Shown one piece after another: positions 53,627-61,182 of a stretch of DNA of 64,000 bases. Positions within the stretch are counted from its first letter, which is position 1, and each line of letters opens with the position of its first letter. Made by a program: the position numbers and the translations under genes. Below the pieces are notes generated by a model. It was not told the origin of the DNA. It did not search any database and was given only the letters and a program-made list of their open reading frames with translations. Source of the stretch: Pseudomonas benzenivorans (lineage in GTDB: Bacteria > Pseudomonadota > Gammaproteobacteria > Pseudomonadales > Pseudomonadaceae); assembly GCF_900100495.1 (NCBI RefSeq), contig NZ_FNCT01000021.1, positions 1 to 64,000 on the forward strand, written 5' to 3'.

Positions 53627-54796
53627 ATGGACCTGAATCAGTACCGCATGAACTGGAACTACCCGACCTCGATCCGCGTCGGCGCCGGGCGCATCGTCGA
53701 ACTGCCCGCCGCCTGCCGCACCCTCGGCATGAGCGCGCCGCTGCTGGTCACCGACCCCGGCCTGGCCGCCTTGCCGCTGATCGACCGGGCGCTGCTGCAG
53801 TGCCGCGACGACGGCCTCAAGACCGAACTGTTCGCCGCGATCAAGGGCAACCCCACCGGGCAGAACGTGATGGACGGCGTCGCCGCCTTCAAGGCCGGCG
53901 GCCACGACGGGGTGATCGCCTTCGGCGGCGGCTCGGCGCTGGACGCCGGCAAGGCCATCGCCCTGATGGTCGGCCAGAGCCGCCCGCTGTGGGACTTCGA
54001 GGATGTTGGCGACAACGCGGGCCGCGTCGACGTCACCGGCATGGCCCCGGTGGTGGCGGTGCCGACCACCGCCGGCACCGGCTCGGAAGTCGGCCGCGCC
54101 TCGGTGATCACCGACGAGGCCGAGCACGTCAAGCGCATCATCTTCCACCCCAGGATGCTCCCCGCGCTGGTCATCCTCGACCCGCAACTGTGTCTCGGCC
54201 TGCCGGCGAAGATCACCGCCGCCACCGGCATGGACGCCCTGTCGCACAGCCTCGAGGCCTACTGCTCGCCGCTGTTCCACCCCATGGCCGAAGGCATCGC
54301 CCTGGAAGGCATGCGCCTGGTCCAGCAGTACCTGCCGCGCGCGGTGGCCAAGGGCAGCGACGTCGAGGCGCGCCTGCACATGCTGGTGGCCTCGAGCATG
54401 GGCGCCACCGCCTTCCAGCGCGGCCTCGGCGCCATGCACGCCCTGGCCCATCCCCTCGGCGCGCTGTACGACGCCCACCACGGCCTGCTCAACGCGGTGC
54501 TGATGCCCTATGTGCTGCAGGCCAACCAGAGCGGCATCGGGCCGCAGATGGAGCGCCTGGCGCGCTACCTCAACCTGGCCAAACCCGGCTTCGCCGGCGT
54601 GCTCGACTGGGTGCTGCAACTGCGCAGCGAAATCGGCATCCCCCACAGCCTGAGCGAAATCGGCATCGACGACACCCGCATCGACCAGGTCGGGCTGATG
54701 GCCGAAGCCGACCCGTCGGCGGGGACCAATCCGGTTGGTTTTAGTGCGAGTGAGTACAGTCAGTTGTTTGGCAGGGCGTTGCGGGGGCAATTGTAG
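53627..54796 (+). CDS. Iron-containing alcohol dehydrogenase
   Basis: 389 aa starting MDLNQYRMNWNYPTSIRVGA, seven bases after the aldehyde dehydrogenase stop. Group III ADH motifs: cofactor loop GGGSALDAGKAIALM, VPTTAGTGSEVGRASVI, and metal-binding residues in GMDALSHSLEAYCSPLFHPM and MHALAHPLGALYDAHHGLLN. It oxidises a primary alcohol to the aldehyde used by the preceding gene product. Last gene of the cluster on this strand. Confidence 0.93.
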   Translation: MDLNQYRMNWNYPTSIRVGAGRIVELPAACRTLGMSAPLLVTDPGLAALPLIDRALLQCRDDGLKTELFAAIKGNPTGQNVMDGVAAFKAGGHDGVIAFGGGSALDAGKAIALMVGQSRPLWDFEDVGDNAGRVDVTGMAPVVAVPTTAGTGSEVGRASVITDEAEHVKRIIFHPRMLPALVILDPQLCLGLPAKITAATGMDALSHSLEAYCSPLFHPMAEGIALEGMRLVQQYLPRAVAKGSDVEARLHMLVASSMGATAFQRGLGAMHALAHPLGALYDAHHGLLNAVLMPYVLQANQSGIGPQMERLARYLNLAKPGFAGVLDWVLQLRSEIGIPHSLSEIGIDDTRIDQVGLMAEADPSAGTNPVGFSASEYSQLFGRALRGQL

Positions 54797-54808
54797 AGCG
54801 AAGCGAAT

Positions 54809-55141
54809 TCATGAAGCAGGCAGATGGCGGCGCACCCGGTCATGCAGAAGTGCGACCAGCGCCGGCTCCATGAATTCGTAATCGTCGGGAATGTTGAGGC
54901 AGATGACGCGCTTGTTTGCCAGGGAGGCTTTGAACCTGGCAGCAAGCTTCGCGCGATGAGTCCGCTCCATGACAAAGACCAGATCGGCCCACGCCAGCAA
55001 CTCGGGAGAAACTGGAGTGTCGGCATCATGGTTGATGCCGGCAGACGACGTTTCGACGCCAGGCCAGTCGGCAAAGACATCCTCGGCTGTAGGGCTGCGG
55101 AGGCGGTTCTTGCCGCAAATGAACAACACTTTTAGCGTCAA
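54809..55141 (-). CDS. Low-molecular-weight protein-tyrosine-phosphatase-like protein
   Basis: 110 aa from a TTG at 55139-55141, chosen because AGGAG lies five bases before it and the product starts MTLKVLFICGKNRLRSPTAE. The phosphatase loop CGKNRLRS fits CX5R(S/T). An acidic pair in NIPDDYEFMEP is in the place of the general-acid Asp. It is shorter than classical LMW-PTPs (~150 aa) and belongs to the compact family often annotated as phosphotyrosine phosphatase. Targets unknown. Its base composition is less GC-rich than the genes to the left. Confidence 0.82.
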   Translation of the reverse strand: MTLKVLFICGKNRLRSPTAEDVFADWPGVETSSAGINHDADTPVSPELLAWADLVFVMERTHRAKLAARFKASLANKRVICLNIPDDYEFMEPALVALLHDRVRRHLPAS

Positions 55142-55547
55142 AGTTGCTCCTGTTGCCTAACGCCCAATCTCTCCGAAATCCCGACGCGAAGCGTAGGCAA
55201 GTCCCTGGCAGCGCGGCTAGTCATTTTTGTGTTGATAAATGAATCCGCCCTTTTTTCTCGCGGAGTCGGGATTTTTGGTGCGCGGGTATCGAGGCGGTTT
55301 TGGGGTGAACGGTGGTCAGTGGGCGCGATAGCGAGTGGTCAGGCTGAGCAGATCAAGACCCGTTGAGATCGACACTCAGCCGTAGAAGCAGGTGGACAAG
55401 AAGGCGTTGTCCACCCTACATAACTCTCAAGTTCGCGTAGGGTGGAAAACCGCGGAGCGTTTTCCACCAGTGGTGATCCAGGCTACCCCGCTGTTTTCTC
55501 CTCCGTGGTTTAACGCCTCAATCGCAGCGTACGGCCATCTACAAAGG
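55142..55547. other. 406-bp gap with a GTAGGGTGGA-type repeat
   Basis: The inner part (55391-55470) carries GTGGACAAG...CTTGTCCAC-like and CGTAGGGTGGAAAAC...GTTTTCCACC inverted repeats. The first ~200 bp are AT-richer and show no gene, tRNA or insertion sequence. Confidence 0.55.
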
Positions 55548-56561
55548 TCAGCCGTTTCGATAGATATAGCTATACGCGTTAATCGCTGGCACACCACCGA
55601 GATGTGCATAGAGAACCTTCGACCCATCCGGGAAAAAACCCTTGCGGACCAGATCAATGAGGCCTTGCATGGATTTTCCCTCATAGACCGGGTCCGTCAT
55701 CATGCCTTCCATGCGAGCGCATAATCGAATGGCTGCATTGGTCTCCTCTGACGGAATGCCATAGGCCGGATAGGCGTATTCTTCCCGAAGGATCACATCG
55801 TCAGCTGTGATTTCCTGGCCAAGCCCAACAAGCTCGGCCGTATGCTGAGCGATTGCCAACACTTGAGCCCTGGTTTGTTCAGGTGTGCCGGAGGCGTCGA
55901 TACCGATCACATGGCGAGCACGACCATCCTTAGCGAATCCCACCAGCATGCCCGCATGCGTCGAGCCGGTCACCGTGCAGACGATGATGTAATCAAATTT
56001 GATCCCCATCTGCGCCTCTTGCTCGCGTACTTCTTCGGCGAAGCCGACATAGCCGAGACCGCCATATTTGTGCACGGACGCACCGGCGGGAATGGCATAG
56101 GGTTTGCCTCCTTTCGCCTTGACGTCTTCTAGTGCCCGCTCCCAGCTCTCGCGGATACCGATATCGAAACCTGCGTCGGCGAATTCAATCTCCGCTCCCA
56201 GCACGCGGCTCATCAGGATATTCCCAACCCGGTCGTAGACCGCATCCTGGAATGGAACCCAGCTTTCTTGAACGAGCCGGCACTTCATACCGAGTTTGGC
56301 AGCGACAGCCGCGACCTGGCGCGTGTGGTTTGACTGGACGCCACCGATGCTTACCAGTGTGTCTGCATGCGAGGCAATGGCATCGGGAACGATATATTCC
56401 AGCTTGCGGATCTTGTTGCCGCCAAACGCCAGTCCAGAGTTGCAATCCTCTCGTTTGGCATATAGCTGGATATTGCCACCGAGGCACTCCGATAGGCGAT
56501 TCAGTTTCTCAATTGGGGTTGGGCCGAACATGAGTGGATAGCGTTCAAATTTCTCCAGCAT
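55548..56561 (-). CDS. acdS: 1-aminocyclopropane-1-carboxylate deaminase
   Basis: 337 aa starting MLEKFERYPLMFGPTPIEKL, the family length. The PLP lysine is in FGGNKIRKLEY (near residue 51), with VSIGGVQSNHTRQVAAVA and VTGSTHAGMLVGFAKDGRAR. Glu in DPVYEGKSMQGL and Leu in YAHLGGVPAINAY occupy the two positions that separate true ACC deaminases from D-cysteine desulfhydrases (Ser and Thr there). It cleaves the ethylene precursor ACC to ammonia and 2-oxobutyrate, a plant-association trait. Codon use is visibly less GC-biased than neighbours, and no acdR regulator is adjacent, suggesting transfer. Confidence 0.92.
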   Translation of the reverse strand: MLEKFERYPLMFGPTPIEKLNRLSECLGGNIQLYAKREDCNSGLAFGGNKIRKLEYIVPDAIASHADTLVSIGGVQSNHTRQVAAVAAKLGMKCRLVQESWVPFQDAVYDRVGNILMSRVLGAEIEFADAGFDIGIRESWERALEDVKAKGGKPYAIPAGASVHKYGGLGYVGFAEEVREQEAQMGIKFDYIIVCTVTGSTHAGMLVGFAKDGRARHVIGIDASGTPEQTRAQVLAIAQHTAELVGLGQEITADDVILREEYAYPAYGIPSEETNAAIRLCARMEGMMTDPVYEGKSMQGLIDLVRKGFFPDGSKVLYAHLGGVPAINAYSYIYRNG

Positions 56562-56923
56562 GGCCGTTCTCCAATTTACTTAGGAGCTGTTTTTACTCTA
56601 GCAGAGAGCACATGAGAGGGCGTGCGTCAGCCAGCGCTTGAAGGAAGCGCATCATGAGTGGCTACAAAATCTAGCGCCTGAATTAAGCCGAGCCGTGGAG
56701 CGGCTTCGGCTTGCTTGAATGCCGTAATGGACTCTCCTTGCGCCACACTTCCGCGAACCGAACAGTTCGCGGGGATCGTCGGGCGCTCGGTGTCCGCTGG
56801 CGGAGTTGTGAAAGTTGTCGACTGTCGCTGTACTTGAGTATTGCCAGGGCGCCCGCGAGATGCTTAACCACGTGGTGGTGCTGTACCGCAGTTCGCTTGC
56901 GCAATCCGCCGGGAGGGCCGCCG
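56562..56923. other. 362-bp gap upstream of acdS
   Basis: Contains the acdS ribosome site (TTGGAG on the minus strand) and presumably divergent promoters. A perfect inverted repeat CCGCGAAC-N6-GTTCGCGG lies at 56751-56772 and may be an operator. No gene is supported. Confidence 0.5.
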
Positions 56924-57220
56924 ATGAATAAGCCCAGCACCAGCTACCTGCCGACCCACGACGGCCATCGCGGCGCGATCATCAAGTGGCCGGTGAACTG
57001 TCATCAGGCCTTCGACAAGGGCGTGGCCAGCGCCCAGACCTGGCTGACCAGCGACAACACCGGCTGGCTGTGGGCCAACCTGATTCTCGAGCGCGACGCG
57101 CTGCCCCCAGGGGCACAGCGGCGGGCCTTCGAGATCGGTTTCCTCAGCCGGGTGCACCAGCGCTTGTGCTCGCCGTTCGGCGGCAATCACCAGGCCCGGA
57201 AAACCTGCCTGAAGCTTTGA
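56924..57220 (+). CDS. Small conserved-looking protein, possibly QslA-like
   Basis: 98 aa from ATG at 56924, with GGGAGG eight bases upstream (MNKPSTSYLPTHDGHRGAII). The middle has AFDKGVASAQTWLTSDNTGW and WANLILERDALPPGAQRRAF, then EIGFLSRVHQRLCSPFGGNH. This AF-x-KGV-x-A-x-x-W and RRAFEIGFLSR pattern recalls small Pseudomonas proteins of the QslA (LasR antiactivator) type, but from memory only. No lasR-like gene is in the window. A cytoplasmic, mostly helical protein is expected. Confidence 0.6.
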   Translation: MNKPSTSYLPTHDGHRGAIIKWPVNCHQAFDKGVASAQTWLTSDNTGWLWANLILERDALPPGAQRRAFEIGFLSRVHQRLCSPFGGNHQARKTCLKL

Positions 57221-57231
57221 ACGACACAGCT

Positions 57232-57328
57232 CTGTAGGAGGGCCCGGGCGGCGTTCCGCGACCCGGCGCGATGCGTTAGTTTTTGAGCGGATTGTGTGCG
57301 CTATCGCCGCGGGTCGCGCCTCCTACAG
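57232..57328. repeat. CTGTAGGAGG inverted repeat
   Basis: Ends CTGTAGGAGG and CGCCTCCTACAG enclose CGCGACCCGGCGCG-type inner arms; begins 12 bp after the 98-aa gene. Confidence 0.65.
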
Positions 57329-57331
57329 TTT

Positions 57332-57403
57332 CGTAGCCTGGATTAGCGCCAGCGTAATCCGGGTTCCGCTCCCCGGATTACGCCTAGGCTAATCCAGGCT
57401 ACG
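57332..57403. repeat. CGTAGCCTGGATTAG inverted repeat
   Basis: Arms CGTAGCCTGGATTAGC and GCTAATCCAGGCTACG flank inner GTAATCCGGG / CCCGGATTAC arms, giving an almost fully paired 72-nt hairpin. The rest of the gap to 57592 shows only the strong ribosome site of the next gene. Confidence 0.75.
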
Positions 57404-57579
57404 GGCTGATAACGCCAGGTACTGAGTGGCCCGTCATTACGGCCAAAAAATCTAAATCCATCCTGTTGTTTCTACGGTATTTACCAACGCTCTGCCGCTG
57501 CTGACCTCATGGCAGGCCCTTGCCTGGCCGTCGGCGAACTAAACTTATTACACCTCTGAAGCGATCTCTCCAGAGAGAA

Positions 57580-57589
57580 AAGGAGGTGA
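57580..57589 (+). promoter_or_regulatory. Full-length Shine-Dalgarno sequence
   Basis: AAGGAGGTGA is complementary to the whole 16S rRNA 3' anti-SD and lies three bases before the ATG at 57593. It fixes the start of the next gene and predicts strong translation. Confidence 0.85.
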
Positions 57590-57592
57590 CAA

Positions 57593-57991
57593 ATGGCCAT
57601 TCAAGATACCTACCGGGAAATCGAACAGACCCTAGGCCGGGTACCCGAGTGGATCAGGCAGATGCCGGAAGGCGGAGCGAGCGGATTCTGGGGCGTGGCC
57701 CGGGACTTCTGGCTGGCGGAGACCAAGATTCCCAACAAGTACAAGGAATTGATAGGTCTGGCAGTGTCCGGTGCGACCCGTTGTAAGTATTGCACCCTGT
57801 TCCATACCGAAGCCGCGCGCTTGTTTGGCGCGAGCGACGAGGAAATTGCCGAAGCCAGCTTGATGGGCGCGGTGACCATGCTGGGCAGCACCTTTATCAA
57901 CGCCCAGCAGATCGATTACGAGCAGTTCCGCAAGGAAACGCTGGATATCGTCCGGTATGTCAAAGATCACTCGCAACCCAAGGCCGCTTAG
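57593..57991 (+). CDS. Carboxymuconolactone decarboxylase / AhpD-like protein
   Basis: 132 aa (MAIQDTYREIEQTLGRVPEW). The AhpD-type redox centre is clear: KELIGLAVSGATRCKYCTLF with Cys-x-x-Cys followed by His (CKYCTLFH), and the downstream EASLMGAVTMLGSTFINA helix. Such proteins act as thiol-dependent peroxidase partners or in stress responses. Strong expression is likely from its full-length ribosome site. The next gene begins 35 bp before its stop. Confidence 0.9.
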   Translation: MAIQDTYREIEQTLGRVPEWIRQMPEGGASGFWGVARDFWLAETKIPNKYKELIGLAVSGATRCKYCTLFHTEAARLFGASDEEIAEASLMGAVTMLGSTFINAQQIDYEQFRKETLDIVRYVKDHSQPKAA

Positions 57992-58307
57992 GCCGCTGCG
58001 GGAACGAGCTCTTCGCCAACTCGCGAAGGATAAGTTGCTTGCGATCACCGCCGATGGCCCGAGGACCACCGTGCGGTGGCAAGCGGCTGTGCTTCGCGCC
58101 ATCGGCGACCTGATGCAATACAGCGATAGCGCCCGGGAAGAAAACCAGGACCTGCGCATCCCCTTCGCCAAGGCACTCCATGGGATTTACGCGGAGCAGA
58201 AGTCCGACGCCGAGTTGACGGAAATGGTGTTGCTGATGCTGGAAGTGGAAACCGCCAGCGTGATCGGTAAGGAAGCCGAGGCGGGAACGGCATTCGAGGA
58301 GCGGTGA
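57957..58307 (+). CDS. Hypothetical protein overlapping the AhpD-like gene
   Basis: 116 aa if started at ATG 57957, within the end of the AhpD-like gene. Alternatively an in-frame TTG at 58035 has AAGGA four bases before it, giving 90 aa. The body is helical and charged: VRWQAAVLRAIGDLMQYSDS, NQDLRIPFAKALHGIYAEQK and AELTEMVLLMLEVETASVIG. No family recognised. Overlap and same strand imply coupling with the AhpD-like gene. Confidence 0.6.
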   Translation: MSKITRNPRPLRPLRERALRQLAKDKLLAITADGPRTTVRWQAAVLRAIGDLMQYSDSAREENQDLRIPFAKALHGIYAEQKSDAELTEMVLLMLEVETASVIGKEAEAGTAFEER

Positions 58308-58410
58308 CTCGTGCGGTTTCGTCGCCGGGATCAGTCACAGCGTCATCCGGGATCCGCTTCGATTTGTTGTCTCGCAATAATCCATTGTTCAAGCTGCCGC
58401 GGCTGGCGAG

Positions 58411-58490
58411 TGTAGGGTGCGCGGGGCCGCCCAGGCCATGCGCACCACTGGCAAGCGGAAGTCTGGTGCGCGCGGCCCGCGCACCCTACG
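58411..58490. repeat. GTAGGGTGCGC palindromic repeat
   Basis: Ends TGTAGGGTGCGCGGGGCCGC and the complement of GCGGCCCGCGCACCCTACG; same family as 47221-47295 and 63239-63313. Confidence 0.75.
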
Positions 58491-58567
58491 AGCCGGGGTC
58501 ATCGAAACAATAATTCTGATACAGCACAGTACACGCGGAAGGGTGGTGGGCTGAGGCCCGCCGCGCC

Positions 58568-59098
58568 CTACTCAGTTTGCGCGGCCTTGCATGCCTCATA
58601 GGCCGGGGCGGCATAGATGCCCACTTCCACGGCCAGTTCCAGCACTCGCTCCAGGTCGTTGCGGTACACCAGCACGGCCTGAAGTTCGTCGTCCAAGGGC
58701 TCGCTGAAGTCGACCAGCACATAGCCTTGGGTTTCCGGCGACAGGCTGCTCAGTTGTACCTGGATGCGGTTGAGCGCCTTGAGCGGTTCGACTTTCACCA
58801 GTTGCTTGGGCTTGAGCACGAAGCTGACCTGCGGGCCGAAGGAGTCGACGATCTGCTGGAACAACGCATCGTAGCTGTCGGCCTGGAACAGCACGGTGTC
58901 CGGCAGGCTGCCGACCACCACCCATTCGCCGAGCGGGATGGGGAAGCTGTCGTCGTAGTTGATGTCCGGGTTGGCGGCGAGGAAGGCTTGCGGGTCGGCA
59001 TAGGCCTGGGCGGCCTCGTCGGCGATGCGCGCGATGTCTTCGGCCAGCATGCAGCCCGAGCTTATCCTGCTGATCAATTCTTCGAGCTGGGCGTTCAT
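58568..59098 (-). CDS. Hypothetical cytoplasmic protein
   Basis: 176 aa from ATG at 59096-59098 (MNAQLEELISRISSGCMLAE). Acidic, no signal peptide or membrane segment. The middle contains PIPLGEWVVVGSLPDTVLFQ and FGPQVSFVLKPKQLVKVEPL, the end ELAVEVGIYAAPAYEACKAA. Not assigned to a family. The stop TAG falls within a GTAGGGCGC-type repeat (GGGTGGTGGGCTGAGGCCCG... about 58541-58570), so the last residues may derive from the repeat. Confidence 0.7.
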   Translation of the reverse strand: MNAQLEELISRISSGCMLAEDIARIADEAAQAYADPQAFLAANPDINYDDSFPIPLGEWVVVGSLPDTVLFQADSYDALFQQIVDSFGPQVSFVLKPKQLVKVEPLKALNRIQVQLSSLSPETQGYVLVDFSEPLDDELQAVLVYRNDLERVLELAVEVGIYAAPAYEACKAAQTE

Positions 59099-59522
59099 CG
59101 GCGGGGTCCTGTGGGGCGGTTGGCTAGTGGGCGCAAGGATAAGGGAAATGTGGCTTGCCGGCGCGCGGAAAGTAGATCCTATGTTCACGCACAAGCCTCG
59201 CGTAGACGCGGCGGGGCACCGAGTTTTATGGCCGCGAGAGGGCATGCCGGCAAAAGGCATCGCGGGCATGGGCTAGGCGCCCCCGCCGCTCCTACGAAAG
59301 CCCTGAGTCCCGCAGCCCGGCTGCAATCCGGCCGCGGTATCGCGGGGTAGGTTTGGCCTGGCCGTTGCCGAAGCGTTCGGAGGCGCCCGCAGCCGGTGGG
59401 GGGGGGCCGGGCGGCGATCCGTTGGGCGGCACTCCGCTGAGCGGCACCCCGCTTTAGCCGCGAAGCTTTGCGGGTGCTTCGAGGGTTTTTCGCGGCTGAA
59501 GCCCCTCCCACGTTGATCGGCG
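59099..59522. repeat. Repeat-filled gap between the hypothetical gene and gluQ
   Basis: Copy B of the GTAGATCCTATGTTCA repeat occupies 59170-59299. A GCTTTAGCCGCGAA / TTCGCGGCTGAAGC hairpin lies at 59451-59502, close after the gluQ stop, and may end its transcript. No gene is supported. Confidence 0.65.
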
Positions 59523-60410
59523 TCAGCGCAGTTGCGCCTCGGCCAGGGTGCGGCAGCGCGGGATGCGAGCGACGTCCCAGTGGCTCACCGCCCAGCTCAG
59601 CAGCTCGGGCGGGCGGGCGTTCTCCAGTTCGCCTGGCAGCGCCTGGCCCAATGCGCGCAGGGCGCGGACCAGCAGCGGCGCGGCCTGGTCGGCCGGCAGC
59701 GGAGGCGAGCGGTAGGATTTGCCCAGCTTGTGGCCGTCCGGCTGGATGATCAGCGGCACGTGCAGGTAGCGCGGTTGGGCGAAGCCGAGCAGTTCCTGCA
59801 GGTACAGCTGGCGCGGGGTGGAGTCGAGCAGGTCGGCTCCGCGTACCACGTCGGTGACGCCCTGCCAGGCATCGTCGAGTACCACCGCCAGTTGGTAGGC
59901 GTACAGCCCGTCGCGGCGGCGGATGACGAAATCGCCGACCTCGCGGCCCAGGTGCTGGCGGTACTCGCCCTGCACCCGGTCGACGAAGCCATAGCTCAGG
60001 TCCGGCACGCGCAGGCGGATCGCGGCGTTCTTGCTGGCATGCCCGGCATCGCGGCAGGTGCCGAGGTAGACGCCCTGGTGGCCTTCCAGTTGTTTGCGCG
60101 AGCAGGTGCAGGCATAGGCCAGGCCCTGGCTCAGCAGGCGCCTGACCAGGGCGGCGTACTCGGTGTGGCGGTCGCTCTGGCGCACCGGTTCGCCGTCCCA
60201 TTCCAGGCCGTAGCTTTCCAGGGTCCTGAGGATCGCATCCTGGGCACCGGGCATTTCGCGCGGCGGGTCGAGGTCCTCCATGCGCAGCAGCCAGCGGCCG
60301 CCGACCGCGCGGGCGTCGAGGTAGGAGGCCAGCGCCGCGACCAGGGAGCCGAAGTGCAGGTAACCGCTGGGGGTGGGGGCGAAGCGACCGATATAAGCGG
60401 GAGCGTTCAT
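59523..60410 (-). CDS. gluQ: Glutamyl-Q tRNA(Asp) synthetase
   Basis: 295 aa starting MNAPAYIGRFAPTPSGYLHF. Class I synthetase motifs: HIGH-like GYLHFGSL, then LRMEDLDPPRE, the zinc cluster CTCSRKQLEGHQGVYLGTC, RGADLLDSTPRQLYLQELLG and the KMSKS-equivalent HKLGKSYRS. It lacks an anticodon-binding domain, as expected for GluQRS, which attaches glutamate to queuosine in tRNA-Asp. Downstream of dksA on the same strand, an arrangement widely conserved in proteobacteria. Confidence 0.96.
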   Translation of the reverse strand: MNAPAYIGRFAPTPSGYLHFGSLVAALASYLDARAVGGRWLLRMEDLDPPREMPGAQDAILRTLESYGLEWDGEPVRQSDRHTEYAALVRRLLSQGLAYACTCSRKQLEGHQGVYLGTCRDAGHASKNAAIRLRVPDLSYGFVDRVQGEYRQHLGREVGDFVIRRRDGLYAYQLAVVLDDAWQGVTDVVRGADLLDSTPRQLYLQELLGFAQPRYLHVPLIIQPDGHKLGKSYRSPPLPADQAAPLLVRALRALGQALPGELENARPPELLSWAVSHWDVARIPRCRTLAEAQLR

Positions 60411-60503
60411 GCGGGCGAATATGGGGTTTTCATGCTGTGGGGAATGAGAGCTATCGCGGCTGAAGCGGAGTGCCGCCCAACCGCTCCCACATGGATGAGG
60501 GGC

Positions 60504-60534
60504 AGAAACAACACGGGGCGCCGAAGCGCCCCGT
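60504..60534 (-). terminator. Terminator between dksA and gluQ
   Basis: On the minus strand nine-base arms ACGGGGCGC / GCGCCCCGT close a TTCG tetraloop (60513-60534) and are followed by GTTGTTT. It lies eight bases past the dksA stop; a leaky terminator here would let dksA and gluQ be expressed at different levels. Confidence 0.85.
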
Positions 60535-60542
60535 GGGTCAGA

Positions 60543-60986
60543 TCAGGAACCGATCTGCTTTTCCTTGATTTCCGCCAGGGTCTTGCAGTCGATGCACAGG
60601 GTGGCGGTGGGGCGGGCTTCCAGACGGCGGATGCCGATCTCGACGCCGCAGGAGTCGCACCAGCCGTAGTCGTTGTCTTCGATCAACTGCAGGGTTTCGT
60701 CGATCTTCTTGATCAGCTTGCGCTCGCGATCGCGGGCACGCAGTTCCAGGCTGAATTCTTCTTCCTGGCTGGCGCGGTCGGCCGGATCGGGGAAGTTGGC
60801 CGCTTCGTCCTGCATGTGGTGCACGGTACGATCGACTTCCTGCATCAGTTCCAGCTTCCACTTGTTGAGGATGCCGGTGAAGTGGGCGCGCATCGGCTCA
60901 CTCATGTACTCCTCGCCCTTGGTTTCTTGGTAGGGCTCGAAGCCACGAATCAGTTGGCTGCTCTTTGCTTTTGCTTTGGTGGGCAT
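60543..60986 (-). CDS. dksA: RNA polymerase-binding transcription factor DksA
   Basis: 147 aa from ATG at 60984-60986 (MPTKAKAKSSQLIRGFEPYQ). The coiled-coil tip carries the conserved DPADRASQEEEFSLELRARD. The zinc finger is complete (CDSCGVEIGIRRLEARP, then CIDC; four cysteines). It binds the RNA polymerase secondary channel and with ppGpp controls rRNA, amino acid and virulence genes. A longer in-frame reading upstream is not supported. Confidence 0.98.
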   Translation of the reverse strand: MPTKAKAKSSQLIRGFEPYQETKGEEYMSEPMRAHFTGILNKWKLELMQEVDRTVHHMQDEAANFPDPADRASQEEEFSLELRARDRERKLIKKIDETLQLIEDNDYGWCDSCGVEIGIRRLEARPTATLCIDCKTLAEIKEKQIGS

Positions 60987-61182
60987 GGATGACCGCCTCT
61001 CACTTTCTCTAATCCACTGCGCAGGATGATATCCATTGCCGGTTATAAAACGGCCCTGCGGCTGCAAGCGGGCGAACTTACCAGATCAACTCAAGCCGCG
61101 CCACTCCCGGTTGTCGAGGTTGCTGCCGTTTCGCCATGCCGTTGGTTAGAATCCGCGCTTCAACCTCAATCAAGGCAGGTCC

